Shown here: piece after piece, positions 54,207-64,000 of the stretch
Layout: the number at the start of each line of letters is the position of its first letter
Position numbering within the stretch: position 1 is the first letter of the stretch
Translations under genes and position numbers: made by a program
Notes under the pieces: model-generated
Database searches by the model: none
What the model was told of the DNA's origin: nothing
Seen by the model: the letters and a program-made list of their open reading frames with translations, nothing else
DNA from: Halomonas maura
GTDB lineage: Bacteria > Pseudomonadota > Gammaproteobacteria > Pseudomonadales > Halomonadaceae
Assembly: GCF_030409305.1 (NCBI RefSeq)
Contig: NZ_JAUFPQ010000016.1
Span: forward strand, 124,001-188,000
Length of the DNA: 64,000 nucleotides
Direction of reading: 5' to 3'

Positions 54207-55361
54207 ATGTCGAACCTCACGGTTTGCTTCGACGAACTACCGACCCGCGGCGGCGGCCGGGTCGGCGTGGCCAGGCTCAATGCGCCGAAATCCCTCAATG
54301 CCCTGTCGCTGGAGATGATCCAGCGCCTCGCGGCCAAGCTCGACACCTGGGCGGTGGATCGCAGCGTGGTCGCGGTCTGGCTCGAGGGGGCGGGCGACAA
54401 GGCCTTATGTGCCGGTGGCGACGTGGTGGCGCTGTACCGTTCCCTCGCCGAGCATGACGATACCCTCGTCGCCGAGCGCGACGGCCTCTTCGCCGAGACC
54501 TACTTCACCGCCGAATATCGGCTCGATCATCGTATCCACACCTATCCCAAGCCGATCCTGGTGTGGGGCGACGGCATCGTGATGGGCGGTGGGCTCGGCC
54601 TGCTGGCCGGCGGTTTCCAGCGCCTGGTCACCGAGACCACGCGCATCGCCATGCCGGAGATCACCATCGGCCTCTACCCGGATATCGGGGCCAGCTGGTT
54701 CCTGGGCCGCATGCCGCCCGGCCTGGGGGCCTACCTGGGCCTGACCGGCGCCCAGCTCAATGCCCGGGACGCCCTGGACCTTGGCCTGGCCGATCGTTTC
54801 ATTCCCCGCGACCGCCGCGACGACCTGCTCGGCGCCCTGGCCGAGGCCGACTACGGCGACCATCAGGCCCTGGCCTGTCGGCTCGCCGTGGAAGGCGTGC
54901 TCGATCGCTTCGAGGCCCGTGACCAGGCGCCCGAGGGTCAGGTCTGGCCGCTGCGCGATCACCTCCAGTCACTGGTGGGCGAGGCCGGCCCGGCCGACGC
55001 CACGGCGCGCATCCTCGCCGACGAGTGCGGCGATGCCTGGCTCGCCGCCAACCGGGCGCGCCTGGCCGCAGGCTGTCCGATGAGCGTCCACCTGGTATGG
55101 CGGATGCTCGAGCGTCATCGCCACAGCGGCCTGGCCGATGCCTTCCGCGACGAGCTCGGGCTGTCGGTGCAGTGCTGTCGGCAGGGCGACTTCACCGAGG
55201 GCGTGCGGGCGCTGCTGATCGACAAGGACAAGCAGCCGCGCTGGTCCCATGCCGATGTCGCCAGCGTGCCGGAAGCGGACATCCAGGCGCTGATGGCCTC
55301 GCCCTGGAGCGACGAGCAGCACCCCTTGCGGGACCTGGGCGTCGGTCACCGGGTCGGGTGA
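54207..55361 (+). CDS. 3-hydroxyisobutyryl-CoA hydrolase
   Basis: The 384-residue crotonase-family enzyme is of the HIBCH type: 'LNAPKSLNALSLEMIQRLAAKLDTW', 'GAGDKALCAGGDVVALYRSL', 'VWGDGIVMGGGLGLLAGGFQRLVTETTRIAMPEITIGLYPDIGASWFLGRMPPGLGAYLGLTG'. The long form and the GLYPD(I/V)GAS block distinguish hydrolases from enoyl-CoA hydratases. It releases free 3-hydroxyisobutyrate in the valine pathway, the substrate of the next gene product. The ATG at 54207 has AGGAG eight bases before it; a GTG three bases earlier is less likely. Confidence 0.9.
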   Translation: MSNLTVCFDELPTRGGGRVGVARLNAPKSLNALSLEMIQRLAAKLDTWAVDRSVVAVWLEGAGDKALCAGGDVVALYRSLAEHDDTLVAERDGLFAETYFTAEYRLDHRIHTYPKPILVWGDGIVMGGGLGLLAGGFQRLVTETTRIAMPEITIGLYPDIGASWFLGRMPPGLGAYLGLTGAQLNARDALDLGLADRFIPRDRRDDLLGALAEADYGDHQALACRLAVEGVLDRFEARDQAPEGQVWPLRDHLQSLVGEAGPADATARILADECGDAWLAANRARLAAGCPMSVHLVWRMLERHRHSGLADAFRDELGLSVQCCRQGDFTEGVRALLIDKDKQPRWSHADVASVPEADIQALMASPWSDEQHPLRDLGVGHRVG

Positions 55362-55405
55362 TCGAACGGCTCTCCACAACTCACAAGACATCAAGGAGCA
55401 ACGCC

Positions 55406-56308
55406 ATGAAGATCGCATTCATCGGACTCGGCAACATGGGCGCGCCCATGGCCCGCAACCTGGTGGGGGCGGGGCATGACGTCTGCGTCTTCGACCTGGT
55501 CGAGGCCGCCATGGCGGATCTCGAGGGGCAGGGCGCGCGGCGGGGCGCGAGCGCCGAGGCCGCCTGCCGAGACGCCGAGGTGGTCATCTCCATGCTGCCC
55601 GCCGGCGTCCACGTGCGCGGCCTCTACCTGGGAGGCGACGGCCAGGGTGGGCTGCTCGATGCCCTCGGCCACCGGCCGTTGATCATCGATGCCTCGACCA
55701 TTTCCCCGGACGATGCCCGGGTGGTCGGCGCCGCCGCTGCCGAGCGCGGCCTGACCTACCTGGACGCCCCGGTGTCCGGCGGGGTCGGCGGGGCCAAGGC
55801 CGGCACCCTGACCTTTATCGTCGGCGGCGACGCCCGGGGCGTCGACCAGGCCAGGCCAGTGCTCGAGGGCATGGGCAAGAACATCTTCCATGCCGGCGAG
55901 ATCGGTGCCGGCCAGGTGGCCAAGATCTGCAACAACATGCTGCTCGGCATCCTGATGAGCGGCACCGCCGAGGCGCTGTCCCTGGGCGTCAAGAACGGCC
56001 TGGACCCGGCGGTGCTCTCCGAGATCATGAAGCAGAGTAGCGGCGGCAACTGGGCGCTCAACGTCTACAACCCCTGGCCCGGGGTGATGGAGGGCTCGGC
56101 GGCGTCCCGCGACTACCAGGGCGGCTTCCTTACCGACCTGATGGCCAAGGACCTGGGCCTGGCCTGGGAGCTGGCGCTCAAGGCCCGGGCCAGCGTGCCC
56201 ATGGGCTCCCAGGCGCGTAACCTGTTTGCCCTGCACAGCGCCCAGGGCAGCGGCGGGCTGGACTTCTCGAGCATCCAGACCCTCTATCGGGCGGGCGAGG
56301 GGCAGTGA
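55406..56308 (+). CDS. mmsB: 3-hydroxyisobutyrate dehydrogenase
   Basis: The 300-residue protein has the N-terminal NAD motif FIGLGNMGAPMARNL (4-18), the family-specific 'DAPVSGGVGGAKAGTLTFIVGG', the catalytic-Lys helix 'GAGQVAKICNNMLLGI' and the C-terminal 'GGFLTDLMAKDLGLAWELA'. It oxidises 3-hydroxyisobutyrate to methylmalonate semialdehyde in valine catabolism. AAGGAG precedes the ATG. The next step enzyme (mmsA) is not in the window. A strong hairpin at 56362-56394 ends the operon. Confidence 0.95.
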   Translation: MKIAFIGLGNMGAPMARNLVGAGHDVCVFDLVEAAMADLEGQGARRGASAEAACRDAEVVISMLPAGVHVRGLYLGGDGQGGLLDALGHRPLIIDASTISPDDARVVGAAAAERGLTYLDAPVSGGVGGAKAGTLTFIVGGDARGVDQARPVLEGMGKNIFHAGEIGAGQVAKICNNMLLGILMSGTAEALSLGVKNGLDPAVLSEIMKQSSGGNWALNVYNPWPGVMEGSAASRDYQGGFLTDLMAKDLGLAWELALKARASVPMGSQARNLFALHSAQGSGGLDFSSIQTLYRAGEGQ

Positions 56309-56361
56309 TCCGCTGACCGCTGCCGGGGGCGCCGCGACCGCCGGGCCCTTTGGCAGGCAGC

Positions 56362-56394
56362 ACGCAAACGGGCACCGAGTGTGCCCGTTTGCGT
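56362..56394 (+). terminator. strong hairpin after mmsB
   Basis: Perfect 14-bp arms (ACGCAAACGGGCAC / GTGCCCGTTTGCGT) flank a 5-base loop and start 53 bases after the mmsB stop. No T-run follows on either strand. It probably aids termination of the valine operon. Confidence 0.55.
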
Positions 56395-56407
56395 CACGAG
56401 AGTCCCG

Positions 56408-56989
56408 ATGTCCGCATCCGCTTCCTCCTCCCCCACGCCGCCCACCGCGGGGCGGCGGTGATCGTGCCGCGGGTAGTCAACCGCGTGCTGCGCGCCCACG
56501 GCAATACCCGGGTCGCGGGCCTGGCGCTGGCGCTCTCCATGACCCTCTCCCCGCTGGTCAGCCAGAACGCCGGGGCCGGCCAGCACGCCCGGGTGCGCCG
56601 GGCGGTAGTCGGCTGCTTCGGCTTCGTGCTGGCCTGGCAGCTGCTGGTCTGGGCGCTGCTGCAGGGCCTGGCCCCCTGGCTGGTGGCGAGCTACACGGCG
56701 GGCGAGGCCGTGGGGGGAGGTGCTGCGTCGCTTCCTGTGGCTGGTGCCGCTCGGCCTGGGGGCCCAGGGCGTGGTGATCCTGGCCGTGTCCTCCCTCAAT
56801 GCCCTGCATCGGCCGGCCCTGGCCATGCGGCTGTCCGTGATCCGGCTGTTCGTGCTCACCGTGCCCCTGGCCTGGCTGGGCGGTCACCTGGCCGGCCCCG
56901 GCGGCATCTTCGCCGGGCTGCTCGCGGCCAACCTGCTGATGGCGCTGGTGGCCTGGGAACAGCTGCGGGCGGTGCTGCGCGGCCGCTGA
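56408..56989 (+). pseudogene. MATE-family efflux transporter remnant
   Basis: An ATG at 56408 opens MSASASSSPTPPTAG and stops after 17 codons. A new frame then continues mid-protein with 'VNRVLRAHGNTRVAGLALALSMTLSPLVSQNAGAGQHARVRRA' and 'AWQLLVWALLQGLAPWLVASYTAGEA'. After a run of six G at about 56711 it shifts again to 'LRRFLWLVPLGLGAQGVVILAVSSLNALHRPALAMRLSVIRLFVLTVPLAWLGG'. These are C-terminal-half MATE transporter segments. Most of the first half is missing, and at least one frameshift (an extra G) is present, so no intact product is possible. It lies between the valine and glutarate operons and was probably lost by deletion in this lineage. Confidence 0.75.
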
Positions 56990-57010
56990 CGCCGCCGGGC
57001 CGATCCGGGC

Positions 57011-57053
57011 TTGGCAATCACGCTCTTTGGGTCTACATTTGTACAAAATGTAG
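57011..57053 (+). promoter_or_regulatory. promoter with overlapping palindromic operator for the glutaryl-CoA dehydrogenase operon
   Basis: TTGGCA (57011-57016) and TACATT (57034-57039) are separated by 17 bases. An inverted repeat, CTACATTT / AAATGTAG (57033-57040 and 57046-57053), covers the -10 element, with core TTTGTACAAA. A repressor bound there would block the promoter. The regulator is not encoded next to it. The AAAAGGAG ribosome-binding site follows. Confidence 0.6.
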
Positions 57054-57074
57054 AAATTTAAAAGGAGTGCCGCC

Positions 57075-58256
<1,182 letters not shown>

Positions 58257-58516
58257 ATTGCCTCATCGGAACTGCAGAGACATTTCTAACGAGGGGCGCT
58301 GGGGACAAGCCGAAGAGGAGGCCTACGCCATGGGTGAGGAGGATTCCTCCGAACGGGCTGGCCAGGGATGGCCAGCACCGGACCGGCAAGCGCAGCGGGA
58401 CGCGAGAGCGCCGCAGGGCGTCGGTAGCGTACAGGGAGGTATCCACAGCGCCTCGTCGATGGTCCGACACTTCGGGGCTTGTCGCCGAATCAGCCCCGAG
58501 TGAGCGAGGAGTCAAG
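58257..58516. repeat. intergenic spacer with hairpins, likely dispersed repeat element
   Basis: This 260-base spacer interrupts gcdH and the CoA-transferase gene. It contains the palindromes GCTGGCCA-GGGA-TGGCCAGC (58357-58376) and GGAGGATTCCTCC, and the words GGGGACAAGCCGAAGAGGAGGCCTACGCC-like, which I associate with repeated intergenic elements in Halomonas genomes. It has no convincing gene. The ribosome-binding site for the next gene (GCGAGGAG) is at its end. Confidence 0.5.
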
Positions 58517-59722
58517 ATGAGTGGACCACTGGACGGCGTGGTGGTGCTGGACATGTCGCGGGTACTGGCCGGCCCCTGGGCCGGCCAGCTGCTGGCGGAC
58601 CTGGGCGCCCGGGTGATCAAGATCGAGCACCCCGAGCGCGGCGACGACACCCGGGGCTGGGGGCCGCCCTGGCTGGAGGGCGCGGGCGATGCCGAACGCC
58701 AGGCGGCCTACTACCTCTGCGCCAACCGCGGCAAGCAGTCGCTGGGCGTGGATATCGCCACCCCGGACGGCCAGGCGCTGGTCCGCGAACTGGCCGCCGG
58801 GGCCGACGTGCTGCTCGAGAACTTCAAGGTCGGCGGCCTGGCCCGCTACGGCCTCGACCCGGCCCGCCTGCGCGAGCGCAACCCGCGACTGATCGCCTGT
58901 TCCATCACCGGCTTCGGCCAGGACGGCCCCTACGCCCACCGCGCCGGCTATGACTTCATGATCCAGGCCATGGGAGGGCTGATGAGCCTGACCGGCGAGC
59001 CGGACGGCATGCCCATGAAGACCGGCGTGGCGATCACCGACGTGATGACCGGGCTGTATGCCGCCATCGGGGTGCTGGCCGCGCTCCATGAGCGCCGCCG
59101 GACCGGCCAGGGGCGCCATATCGACGTGGCGCTGCTCGACGTCCAGCTGGCCACCCTGGCCAACCAGGCGCTTAATGCCCTGGTCTCCGGGCAGGATCCC
59201 CGGCGCCATGGCAATGCCCACCCCAACATCGTGCCCTATCAGGCCTTCGCCTGTGCCGACGGCCATCTGGTGCTGACGGTGGGCAACGATGCCCAGTTCG
59301 CGCGACTCGCGGACCTGCTCGGTCACCCCGACTGGGCCGAGGACCCGGCCTATGCCACCAACGCCGCCCGGGTCGGCAACCGCGAGGTGCTGGTGCCGAG
59401 GATCGCCGAGGCCTTGCTGGCCCGGGGCCGGGACGCCTGGCTCGCCGAGCTCGAGGCGAGGGGCATTCCCGCCGGCCCCATCAACACCCTCACCGAGGTC
59501 TTCGCCGACCCCCAGGTGCGCCACCGCGGCCTGTGTCGGGAAGTGACGGACGGGGAGCGGCGGATCCCCCAGGTGGCCAACCCCCTGCGCTTCGACGGCG
59601 CGAGCGCGACCAGCGAGGCGCCGCCCCCCGAGCTGGGCCAGGACAGCGATGCCGTGCTGGCCGAGCTCGGGCTGTCCGCCGAGCAGATCGCGCGCCTGCG
59701 GCGCCAGGGCATCGTGCGCTAG
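58517..59722 (+). CDS. family III CoA-transferase (CaiB/BaiF), probable glutarate CoA-transferase
   Basis: The 401-residue protein shows the family III pattern: '[41 protein letters not shown]', '[16 protein letters not shown]', '[18 protein letters not shown]', '[33 protein letters not shown]' with the catalytic Asp (AGYD), and '[10 protein letters not shown]'. It moves CoA between acids. Because it follows gcdH, the natural substrate is glutarate (succinyl-CoA:glutarate type), an inference from context. The ATG follows GAGGAG. The stop overlaps the convergent ppsR stop by four bases. Confidence 0.88.
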   Translation: MSGPLDGVVVLDMSRVLAGPWAGQLLADLGARVIKIEHPERGDDTRGWGPPWLEGAGDAERQAAYYLCANRGKQSLGVDIATPDGQALVRELAAGADVLLENFKVGGLARYGLDPARLRERNPRLIACSITGFGQDGPYAHRAGYDFMIQAMGGLMSLTGEPDGMPMKTGVAITDVMTGLYAAIGVLAALHERRRTGQGRHIDVALLDVQLATLANQALNALVSGQDPRRHGNAHPNIVPYQAFACADGHLVLTVGNDAQFARLADLLGHPDWAEDPAYATNAARVGNREVLVPRIAEALLARGRDAWLAELEARGIPAGPINTLTEVFADPQVRHRGLCREVTDGERRIPQVANPLRFDGASATSEAPPPELGQDSDAVLAELGLSAEQIARLRRQGIVR

Positions 59723-60552
59723 CGGGGGGAGAAGCGCCGGTTGATGCCGGTCTCGGCGATCATCCGGGTGGAGATCTCCTCCACCGAGAAGCGCGTGGTA
59801 TCGATGAAGGGGATATGCATGCGCCGATACAGGGCCTCGGCCTGCTGGACCTCCTGCACGCACTGGTCGATGGAACTGTAGCGGCTGTTGGGGCGGCGCT
59901 CGTGGCGGATCGCCGCCAGCCGTCGCGGGTCGATGGTCAGGCCGAACAGCTTTTGGCGGTGTGGTTCCAGCGCCTTGGGCAGCTTGAGGTTGCCGTCCTC
60001 GTCCTGGTCGTCCTCGGTGAGCGGATAGTTGGCGGCACGAATGCCGAACTGCAGCGCCAGGTAGAGCGAGGAGGGCGTCTTGCCGCAGCGCGACACCCCC
60101 ACCAGGATGAGGTCGGCCTGGCTGTACTGGTGGGTGCGGGCCCCGTCGTCGTTGTCCAGGGCGAAATGCACCGAGTGGATACGGTCCATGTAGACGTCAT
60201 CGCTGCCGATGGCGTGGGTGCGACCCACACTGTAGGAGGAGTGGGTGGCCAGCTCCTGCTCCAGGGGCTTGAGGAAGGTGGAGAAGATGTCCACCTTGAA
60301 GCCCGGCGCATCGCGGATCACGTCGCGCACGTCCTGGTCGACGATGGTGTCGATGATGATCGGCGTCTCGCCATCCTTGACCGCCGCGCCCTCGATGATC
60401 TCGACCAGCCCCCGGGCCTTCTCGATGCTGTCGATATAGGGCTTGGTGAGCATGCGGATCTCGACGTTCTCGAACTGGGCCAGCAGGCTGCGGCCCAGGC
60501 TCTCGGCGGTGATGCCGGTGCCGTCGGAGATGAAGAAGGCGGTACGGGGCAT
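59719..60552 (-). CDS. ppsR: PEP synthase regulatory protein (kinase/pyrophosphorylase, DUF299)
   Basis: The 277-residue protein starts [27 protein letters not shown] and has the P-loop GVSRCGKT (152-159) and '[36 protein letters not shown]', the PSRP pattern. It ADP-dependently phosphorylates a Thr of PEP synthase to switch it off and removes the phosphate with inorganic phosphate to switch it on. It is transcribed away from ppsA across a 240-base shared promoter region, the usual arrangement. Confidence 0.95.
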   Translation of the reverse strand: MPRTAFFISDGTGITAESLGRSLLAQFENVEIRMLTKPYIDSIEKARGLVEIIEGAAVKDGETPIIIDTIVDQDVRDVIRDAPGFKVDIFSTFLKPLEQELATHSSYSVGRTHAIGSDDVYMDRIHSVHFALDNDDGARTHQYSQADLILVGVSRCGKTPSSLYLALQFGIRAANYPLTEDDQDEDGNLKLPKALEPHRQKLFGLTIDPRRLAAIRHERRPNSRYSSIDQCVQEVQQAEALYRRMHIPFIDTTRFSVEEISTRMIAETGINRRFSPR

Positions 60553-60792
60553 GGCGGGGGGCGCTCAGGCAGTGGGAAGGCCTCCATTGTCGAGCCTGAT
60601 CGACCCTGGCACAAGCCGTGGCACAGGGGCTGACTACAGGAATCGCCCCATCCGGGCCGATGTTGTAAAAAACCTCCAGTGACTTCGATGTTAGACCAAT
60701 GGCGAATATGGATCGCCGCTGGTAGAGTCGCCAGCATCCAGTCATGACGGCGCGCCAAGGGTTCCCGGCGACGCCACCCAAGGGGGTCTCAC

Positions 60793-63165
60793 GTGGACAA
60801 TTACATTCTGTGGTTCGATCAGTTGGGCATGGACGATGTCGAGCGGGTGGGGGGCAAGAATGCCTCCCTCGGCGAGATGATCTCCAATCTCGCCGGTGCC
60901 GGCGTCACCGTTCCCGGTGGCTTCGCCACCACGGCGGATGCCTACCGCGAATTCCTGTCCCACGAGGGGCTCAACGACCGCATCAACCAGGCGCTCGCCA
61001 CCCTGGACGTGGATGACGTCGCCGAGCTGTCCCGGGTCGGTGCCCAGATCCGCCAGTGGGTGATCGATACCCCGCTGCCCCCGGCCTTCGAGCAGGCCCT
61101 GCGCGACAGCTACGAGCAGCTGCTGGCCCGGCACCCCAACCTCAAGGTGGCGGTGCGCAGCTCGGCCACCGCCGAGGACCTGCCGGACGCCTCCTTCGCC
61201 GGCCAGCAGGAGACCTTCCTCAACATCGAGGGCTTCGACAACATCAAGCGCGCCGTCCACGAGGTGTTCGCCTCGCTGTTCAACGACCGGGCGATCTCCT
61301 ATCGGGTGCATCGCGGCTACGCCCACGAGAACGTGGCGCTGTCCGCCGGCGTGCAGAAGATGGTGCGCTCCGAGACCGGCTCCGCCGGCGTGATGTTCAC
61401 CCTGGATACCGAGTCCGGCTACCGCGATGCGGTCTTCGTCACCGCCTCCTGGGGCCTGGGCGAGACGGTGGTGCAGGGCGCGGTGAATCCCGACGAGTTC
61501 TACGTCCACAAGCCGACCCTGGCCGCCGGCCGCCCGGCGGTGCTGCGCCGCAACCTGGGTTCCAAGCTGATCAAGATGATCTACACCGATGATGCCAGCG
61601 CCGGCAAGTCGGTGGAGACCGTCGACGTGCCGCTGGCCGACCGCGCCCGCTTCTGCATCGACGATGAGCAGGTCATGGCCCTGGCCCGCCAGGCGATGAC
61701 CATCGAGGAGCACTATGGCCGGCCCATGGACATCGAGTGGGCGCTGGACGGCGACGACGGCAGCCTCTACATCGTCCAGGCGCGTCCCGAGACGGTGGTC
61801 TCCCAGCAGGAGGGCGGCAAGCTCGAGCGCTTCCAGCTCAAGGAGAAGGGGCGCACCCTGGTCACCGGCCGCGCCATCGGTCAGCGCATCGGCCGCGGCA
61901 CCGTCAAGGTCGTGTTCTCGCCGGACGACATGGACAAGGTCCATGCCGGCGATGTGCTGGTCACCGACATGACCGACCCGGACTGGGAGCCGATCATGAA
62001 GCGAGCCTCGGCGATCGTCACCAACCGCGGCGGTCGCACCTGCCACGCGGCGATCATCGCCCGCGAGCTGGGCATCCCGGCGGTGGTTGGCTGTGGTGAC
62101 GCCACCGAAGCCCTGGCCGACGGCCGCGACGTCACCGTGTCCTGCGCCGAGGGCGACACCGGCCATGTCTACGACGGCCTGCTCGAGTTCGATCGCAACG
62201 TCACCAGCGTCGATGCCATGCCCGAGATCCCGTTCAAGATCATGATGAACGTGGGCAACCCGGACCGCGCCTTCGGCTTCGCCGGCCTGCCCAACGCCGG
62301 TGTCGGCCTGGCCCGCCTGGAGTTCATCATCAACCGCATGATCGGCGTGCATCCCAAGGCGCTGCTCGAGTACGACACCCTGCCGGCCGACCTGCAGCAG
62401 ACCATCGACCTGCGCACCGCGGGCTATACCGACCCGGTCAGCTTCTATGTCGACAAGCTGGTGGAAGGGATCTCCACCCTGGCGGCCTCCTTCTATCCGC
62501 AGCGGGTCATCGTGCGCCTCTCGGACTTCAAGTCCAACGAGTACGAGAACCTGATCGGCGGCAAGCTCTACGAGCCCGGCGAAGAGAACCCCATGCTCGG
62601 CTTCCGGGGGGCCTCGCGCTACATCTCCGACGCCTTCCGCCCCTGCTTCGAGCTCGAGTGCCGGGCGCTGAAGCGCGTCCGCGACGAGATGGGGCTGAAC
62701 AACGTCGAGATCATGGTGCCCTTCGTGCGCACCACCGACGAGGCCCGCGAGGTGGTCGAGCTGCTCGCGGCCAACGGCCTGGAACGGGGGCAGGACGGCC
62801 TGAAGGTCATCATGATGTGCGAGCTGCCGGCCAATGCCCTGCTGGCCGACGAGTTCCTCGAGTACTTCGATGGCTTCTCTATCGGCTCCAACGACCTCAC
62901 CCAGCTGACCCTGGGGCTCGACCGGGACTCCGGCATCGTCGCGCACCTCTTCGAGGAGCGGAATCCGGCGGTCAAGAAGCTGCTGTCCATGGCCATCCAG
63001 GCCTGCAAGGCCCAGGGCAAGTACGTGGGCATCTGCGGCCAGGGGCCGTCCGACCACCCCGATCTCGCCAAGTGGCTGATGGAGCAGGGCATCGACTCGG
63101 TATCCCTGAATCCCGATGCGGTGCTCGAGACCTGGTTCATGCTGGCCGGTGAAAAGCTGGGCTGA
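60793..63165 (+). CDS. ppsA: phosphoenolpyruvate synthase
   Basis: The 790-residue enzyme has an ATP-grasp domain ('[37 protein letters not shown]', '[28 protein letters not shown]') and the phosphohistidine swivel domain '[24 protein letters not shown]' with His418. The C-terminal PEP-utilising barrel has '[35 protein letters not shown]'. It makes PEP from pyruvate for gluconeogenesis. The start is GTG at 60793 with AAGGGGGTC before it. The activity of the enzyme should be set by the ppsR product. Confidence 0.97.
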   Translation: MDNYILWFDQLGMDDVERVGGKNASLGEMISNLAGAGVTVPGGFATTADAYREFLSHEGLNDRINQALATLDVDDVAELSRVGAQIRQWVIDTPLPPAFEQALRDSYEQLLARHPNLKVAVRSSATAEDLPDASFAGQQETFLNIEGFDNIKRAVHEVFASLFNDRAISYRVHRGYAHENVALSAGVQKMVRSETGSAGVMFTLDTESGYRDAVFVTASWGLGETVVQGAVNPDEFYVHKPTLAAGRPAVLRRNLGSKLIKMIYTDDASAGKSVETVDVPLADRARFCIDDEQVMALARQAMTIEEHYGRPMDIEWALDGDDGSLYIVQARPETVVSQQEGGKLERFQLKEKGRTLVTGRAIGQRIGRGTVKVVFSPDDMDKVHAGDVLVTDMTDPDWEPIMKRASAIVTNRGGRTCHAAIIARELGIPAVVGCGDATEALADGRDVTVSCAEGDTGHVYDGLLEFDRNVTSVDAMPEIPFKIMMNVGNPDRAFGFAGLPNAGVGLARLEFIINRMIGVHPKALLEYDTLPADLQQTIDLRTAGYTDPVSFYVDKLVEGISTLAASFYPQRVIVRLSDFKSNEYENLIGGKLYEPGEENPMLGFRGASRYISDAFRPCFELECRALKRVRDEMGLNNVEIMVPFVRTTDEAREVVELLAANGLERGQDGLKVIMMCELPANALLADEFLEYFDGFSIGSNDLTQLTLGLDRDSGIVAHLFEERNPAVKKLLSMAIQACKAQGKYVGICGQGPSDHPDLAKWLMEQGIDSVSLNPDAVLETWFMLAGEKLG

Positions 63166-63193
63166 GCCGGCCTCGCTGCCACCCTCCTGACCG

Positions 63194-63220
63194 CGACACC
63201 CGGGCCCTGCCCGGGTGTCG
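63194..63220 (+). terminator. hairpin after ppsA
   Basis: CGACACCCGGG / CCCGGGTGTCG form an 11-bp perfect stem with a 5-base loop, 28 bases after the ppsA stop. Only TCGTCT follows, so the U-tract is poor. Confidence 0.6.
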
Positions 63221-63344
63221 TCGTCTGGCGCCCGGGATCGCCCGGCGCCACGCCATCCTGCGTCGATCGCGGTGACCATGACCCGGCTCAGGCGGGTCGC
63301 GGTGCCATCCTCCATACTGGACGTATCGGCACAGGAGACAGGCC

Positions 63345-64000
63345 ATGGTGGACCCCTTGACGGTGGAGGCGGTGTTCCGGCGCTGCCCGAGCGAGAGTTT
63401 CGACTTCGCGCTGACCAGCGACCTCGACCCCCTGGACCTGATCGGGGGCCAGGATCGCGCCCGGCAGGCGCTGATCCTGGGCACGGGCGTCCGGCATCAG
63501 GGCTTCAACCTCTACGTGCTGGGCCCGGCCGGACACGGCCTGCGTCGCCTTGTCACGCGCTTCCTCGAGGCCCGCGCCGCCGAGGCCTCGGTGCCGCCGG
63601 ACCTGTGCTACCTCAACAATTTCGACGATCCCGCCAGCCCCGTGCTGCTATGTCTGCCGCCTGGCCTGGGGCGGCAATTGCGCGGCGATATCGAGCGGCT
63701 GATCGAGGAACTGGGAAGTGCCATCCCGGCGCTGTTCGAGAGCGACGAGTACCAGAATCGCCTCCATGAGCTGAAGCAGGCGATGGGGGAGCGGCAGCGG
63801 GATGCCGTGGAGTCGGTGCGCCGCGAGGCCAGGGAGCACGCCATCCTGCTGCTCTCGACACCCAGCGGCTTCACCTTCGCCCCCGCCGACGAGAACGGCG
63901 AGATGATGTCGCCGGATGCCTACCAGGCCCTGGAGCAGGAGGAACGCGAGCGCATCGAACGCACCGTGGAGATGCTGCAGGAGAAGCTGACCAAGGCGAT
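63345..64000 (+). CDS. Lon-related ATP-dependent protease family protein, N-terminal part
   Basis: The visible 218 residues begin MVDPLTVEAVFRRCPSESFDFALTSDLDPLDLIGGQDRARQALILGTGVRHQGFNLYVLGPAGHGLRRLVTRFLE. This matches the N-terminus of the large 'Lon-related putative ATP-dependent protease' family (AAA_32 plus Lon protease domain, about 800 residues). The Walker A equivalent reads GPAGHGLRR rather than GxxGxGKS/T, so nucleotide binding there may be lost. A long helical stretch follows ('RLIEELGSAIPALFESDEYQNRLHELKQAMGERQRDAVESVRREA'). AGGAG lies nine bases before the ATG. The C-terminal protease domain is beyond the right edge. Confidence 0.8.
   Translation, partial: MVDPLTVEAVFRRCPSESFDFALTSDLDPLDLIGGQDRARQALILGTGVRHQGFNLYVLGPAGHGLRRLVTRFLEARAAEASVPPDLCYLNNFDDPASPVLLCLPPGLGRQLRGDIERLIEELGSAIPALFESDEYQNRLHELKQAMGERQRDAVESVRREAREHAILLLSTPSGFTFAPADENGEMMSPDAYQALEQEERERIERTVEMLQEKLTKA

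Noticed and set aside
60742..63315. An 857-codon open frame antisense to ppsA
   Set aside because: It has the same artefact pattern (repeated HDLGH/DGLAG-type low-complexity words) with no domain; ppsA is certain.

Overview
The window is GC-rich DNA packed with genes. It looks like the chromosome of a halophilic gammaproteobacterium, most likely Halomonas or another Halomonadaceae. The evidence is the gyrA - serC - pheA - tyrA/aroA fusion - cmk - rpsA block, a MvaT-type rather than H-NS-type nucleoid protein, a LiuR-controlled valine pathway, the nagZ-hpt pair and the ppsA/ppsR divergent pair. No rRNA, tRNA, CRISPR array or insertion sequence was recognised. The taxonomic call is an inference from gene order and protein flavour.

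Region 1 (1-11814, all on the minus strand) is the promoter-proximal part of an extracellular contractile injection system (eCIS, the Afp/PVC class of phage-tail-like particles). In transcription order it holds sheath, inner tube, a zinc-ribbon baseplate-chaperone-like protein, a Pro/Ala-rich protein, a DUF4255 (Pvc16-like) cap protein, an AAA+ ATPase (Pvc15-like), a small conserved protein, two DUF4157 (eCIS-core) proteins, a CIS_tube (Afp7-like) protein and a LysM-like protein cut by the left edge. Nearly all structural genes overlap by 1 or 4 bases, so they form one translationally coupled operon. The two DUF4157 proteins carry different C-terminal enzymes that both act on peptidoglycan or related polymers: a NodB-type polysaccharide deacetylase and an L,D-transpeptidase (YkuD). 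This pair of candidate payloads is the most interesting content here. Spike, baseplate and fibre genes should lie beyond the left edge. About 1 kb of largely non-coding DNA, with an AT-rich core, sits upstream of the operon.

Region 2 (12842-15439) holds a TVP38/TMEM64-type membrane protein, thiI and a small unknown protein. Region 3 (15797-30280) is a complete Lap-type cell-surface adhesion system. It has a type I secretion apparatus (TolC-OmpA fusion, ABC exporter, HlyD-like adaptor), a LuxR-type regulator and a 1669-residue RTX adhesin with an N-terminal retention module and a TAAG cleavage motif. Convergent to it are a LapD-like degenerate GGDEF/EAL receptor and a LapG-like periplasmic protease. 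The known LapA/LapD/LapG logic predicts that c-di-GMP-bound LapD holds LapG away from the adhesin, which then stays on the cell surface.

Region 4 (30356-50402) is mostly housekeeping: a cation-efflux protein, a PlsC-like acyltransferase, rdgC, a thioesterase, gyrA, serC, pheA, tyrA-aroA, cmk, rpsA, mvaT-like, a Tus-like terminus-binding protein, yacG, coaE, pilD, nagZ and hpt. Region 5 (50575-59722) is acyl-CoA catabolism. It contains an acyl-CoA synthetase and liuR, a valine-degradation operon (a frameshifted acyl-CoA dehydrogenase, 3-hydroxyisobutyryl-CoA hydrolase, mmsB), a decayed MATE transporter, and a glutaryl-CoA dehydrogenase / CoA-transferase pair under a palindromic operator. Region 6 (59719-64000) has ppsR and ppsA in divergent orientation and the start of a Lon-related protease.
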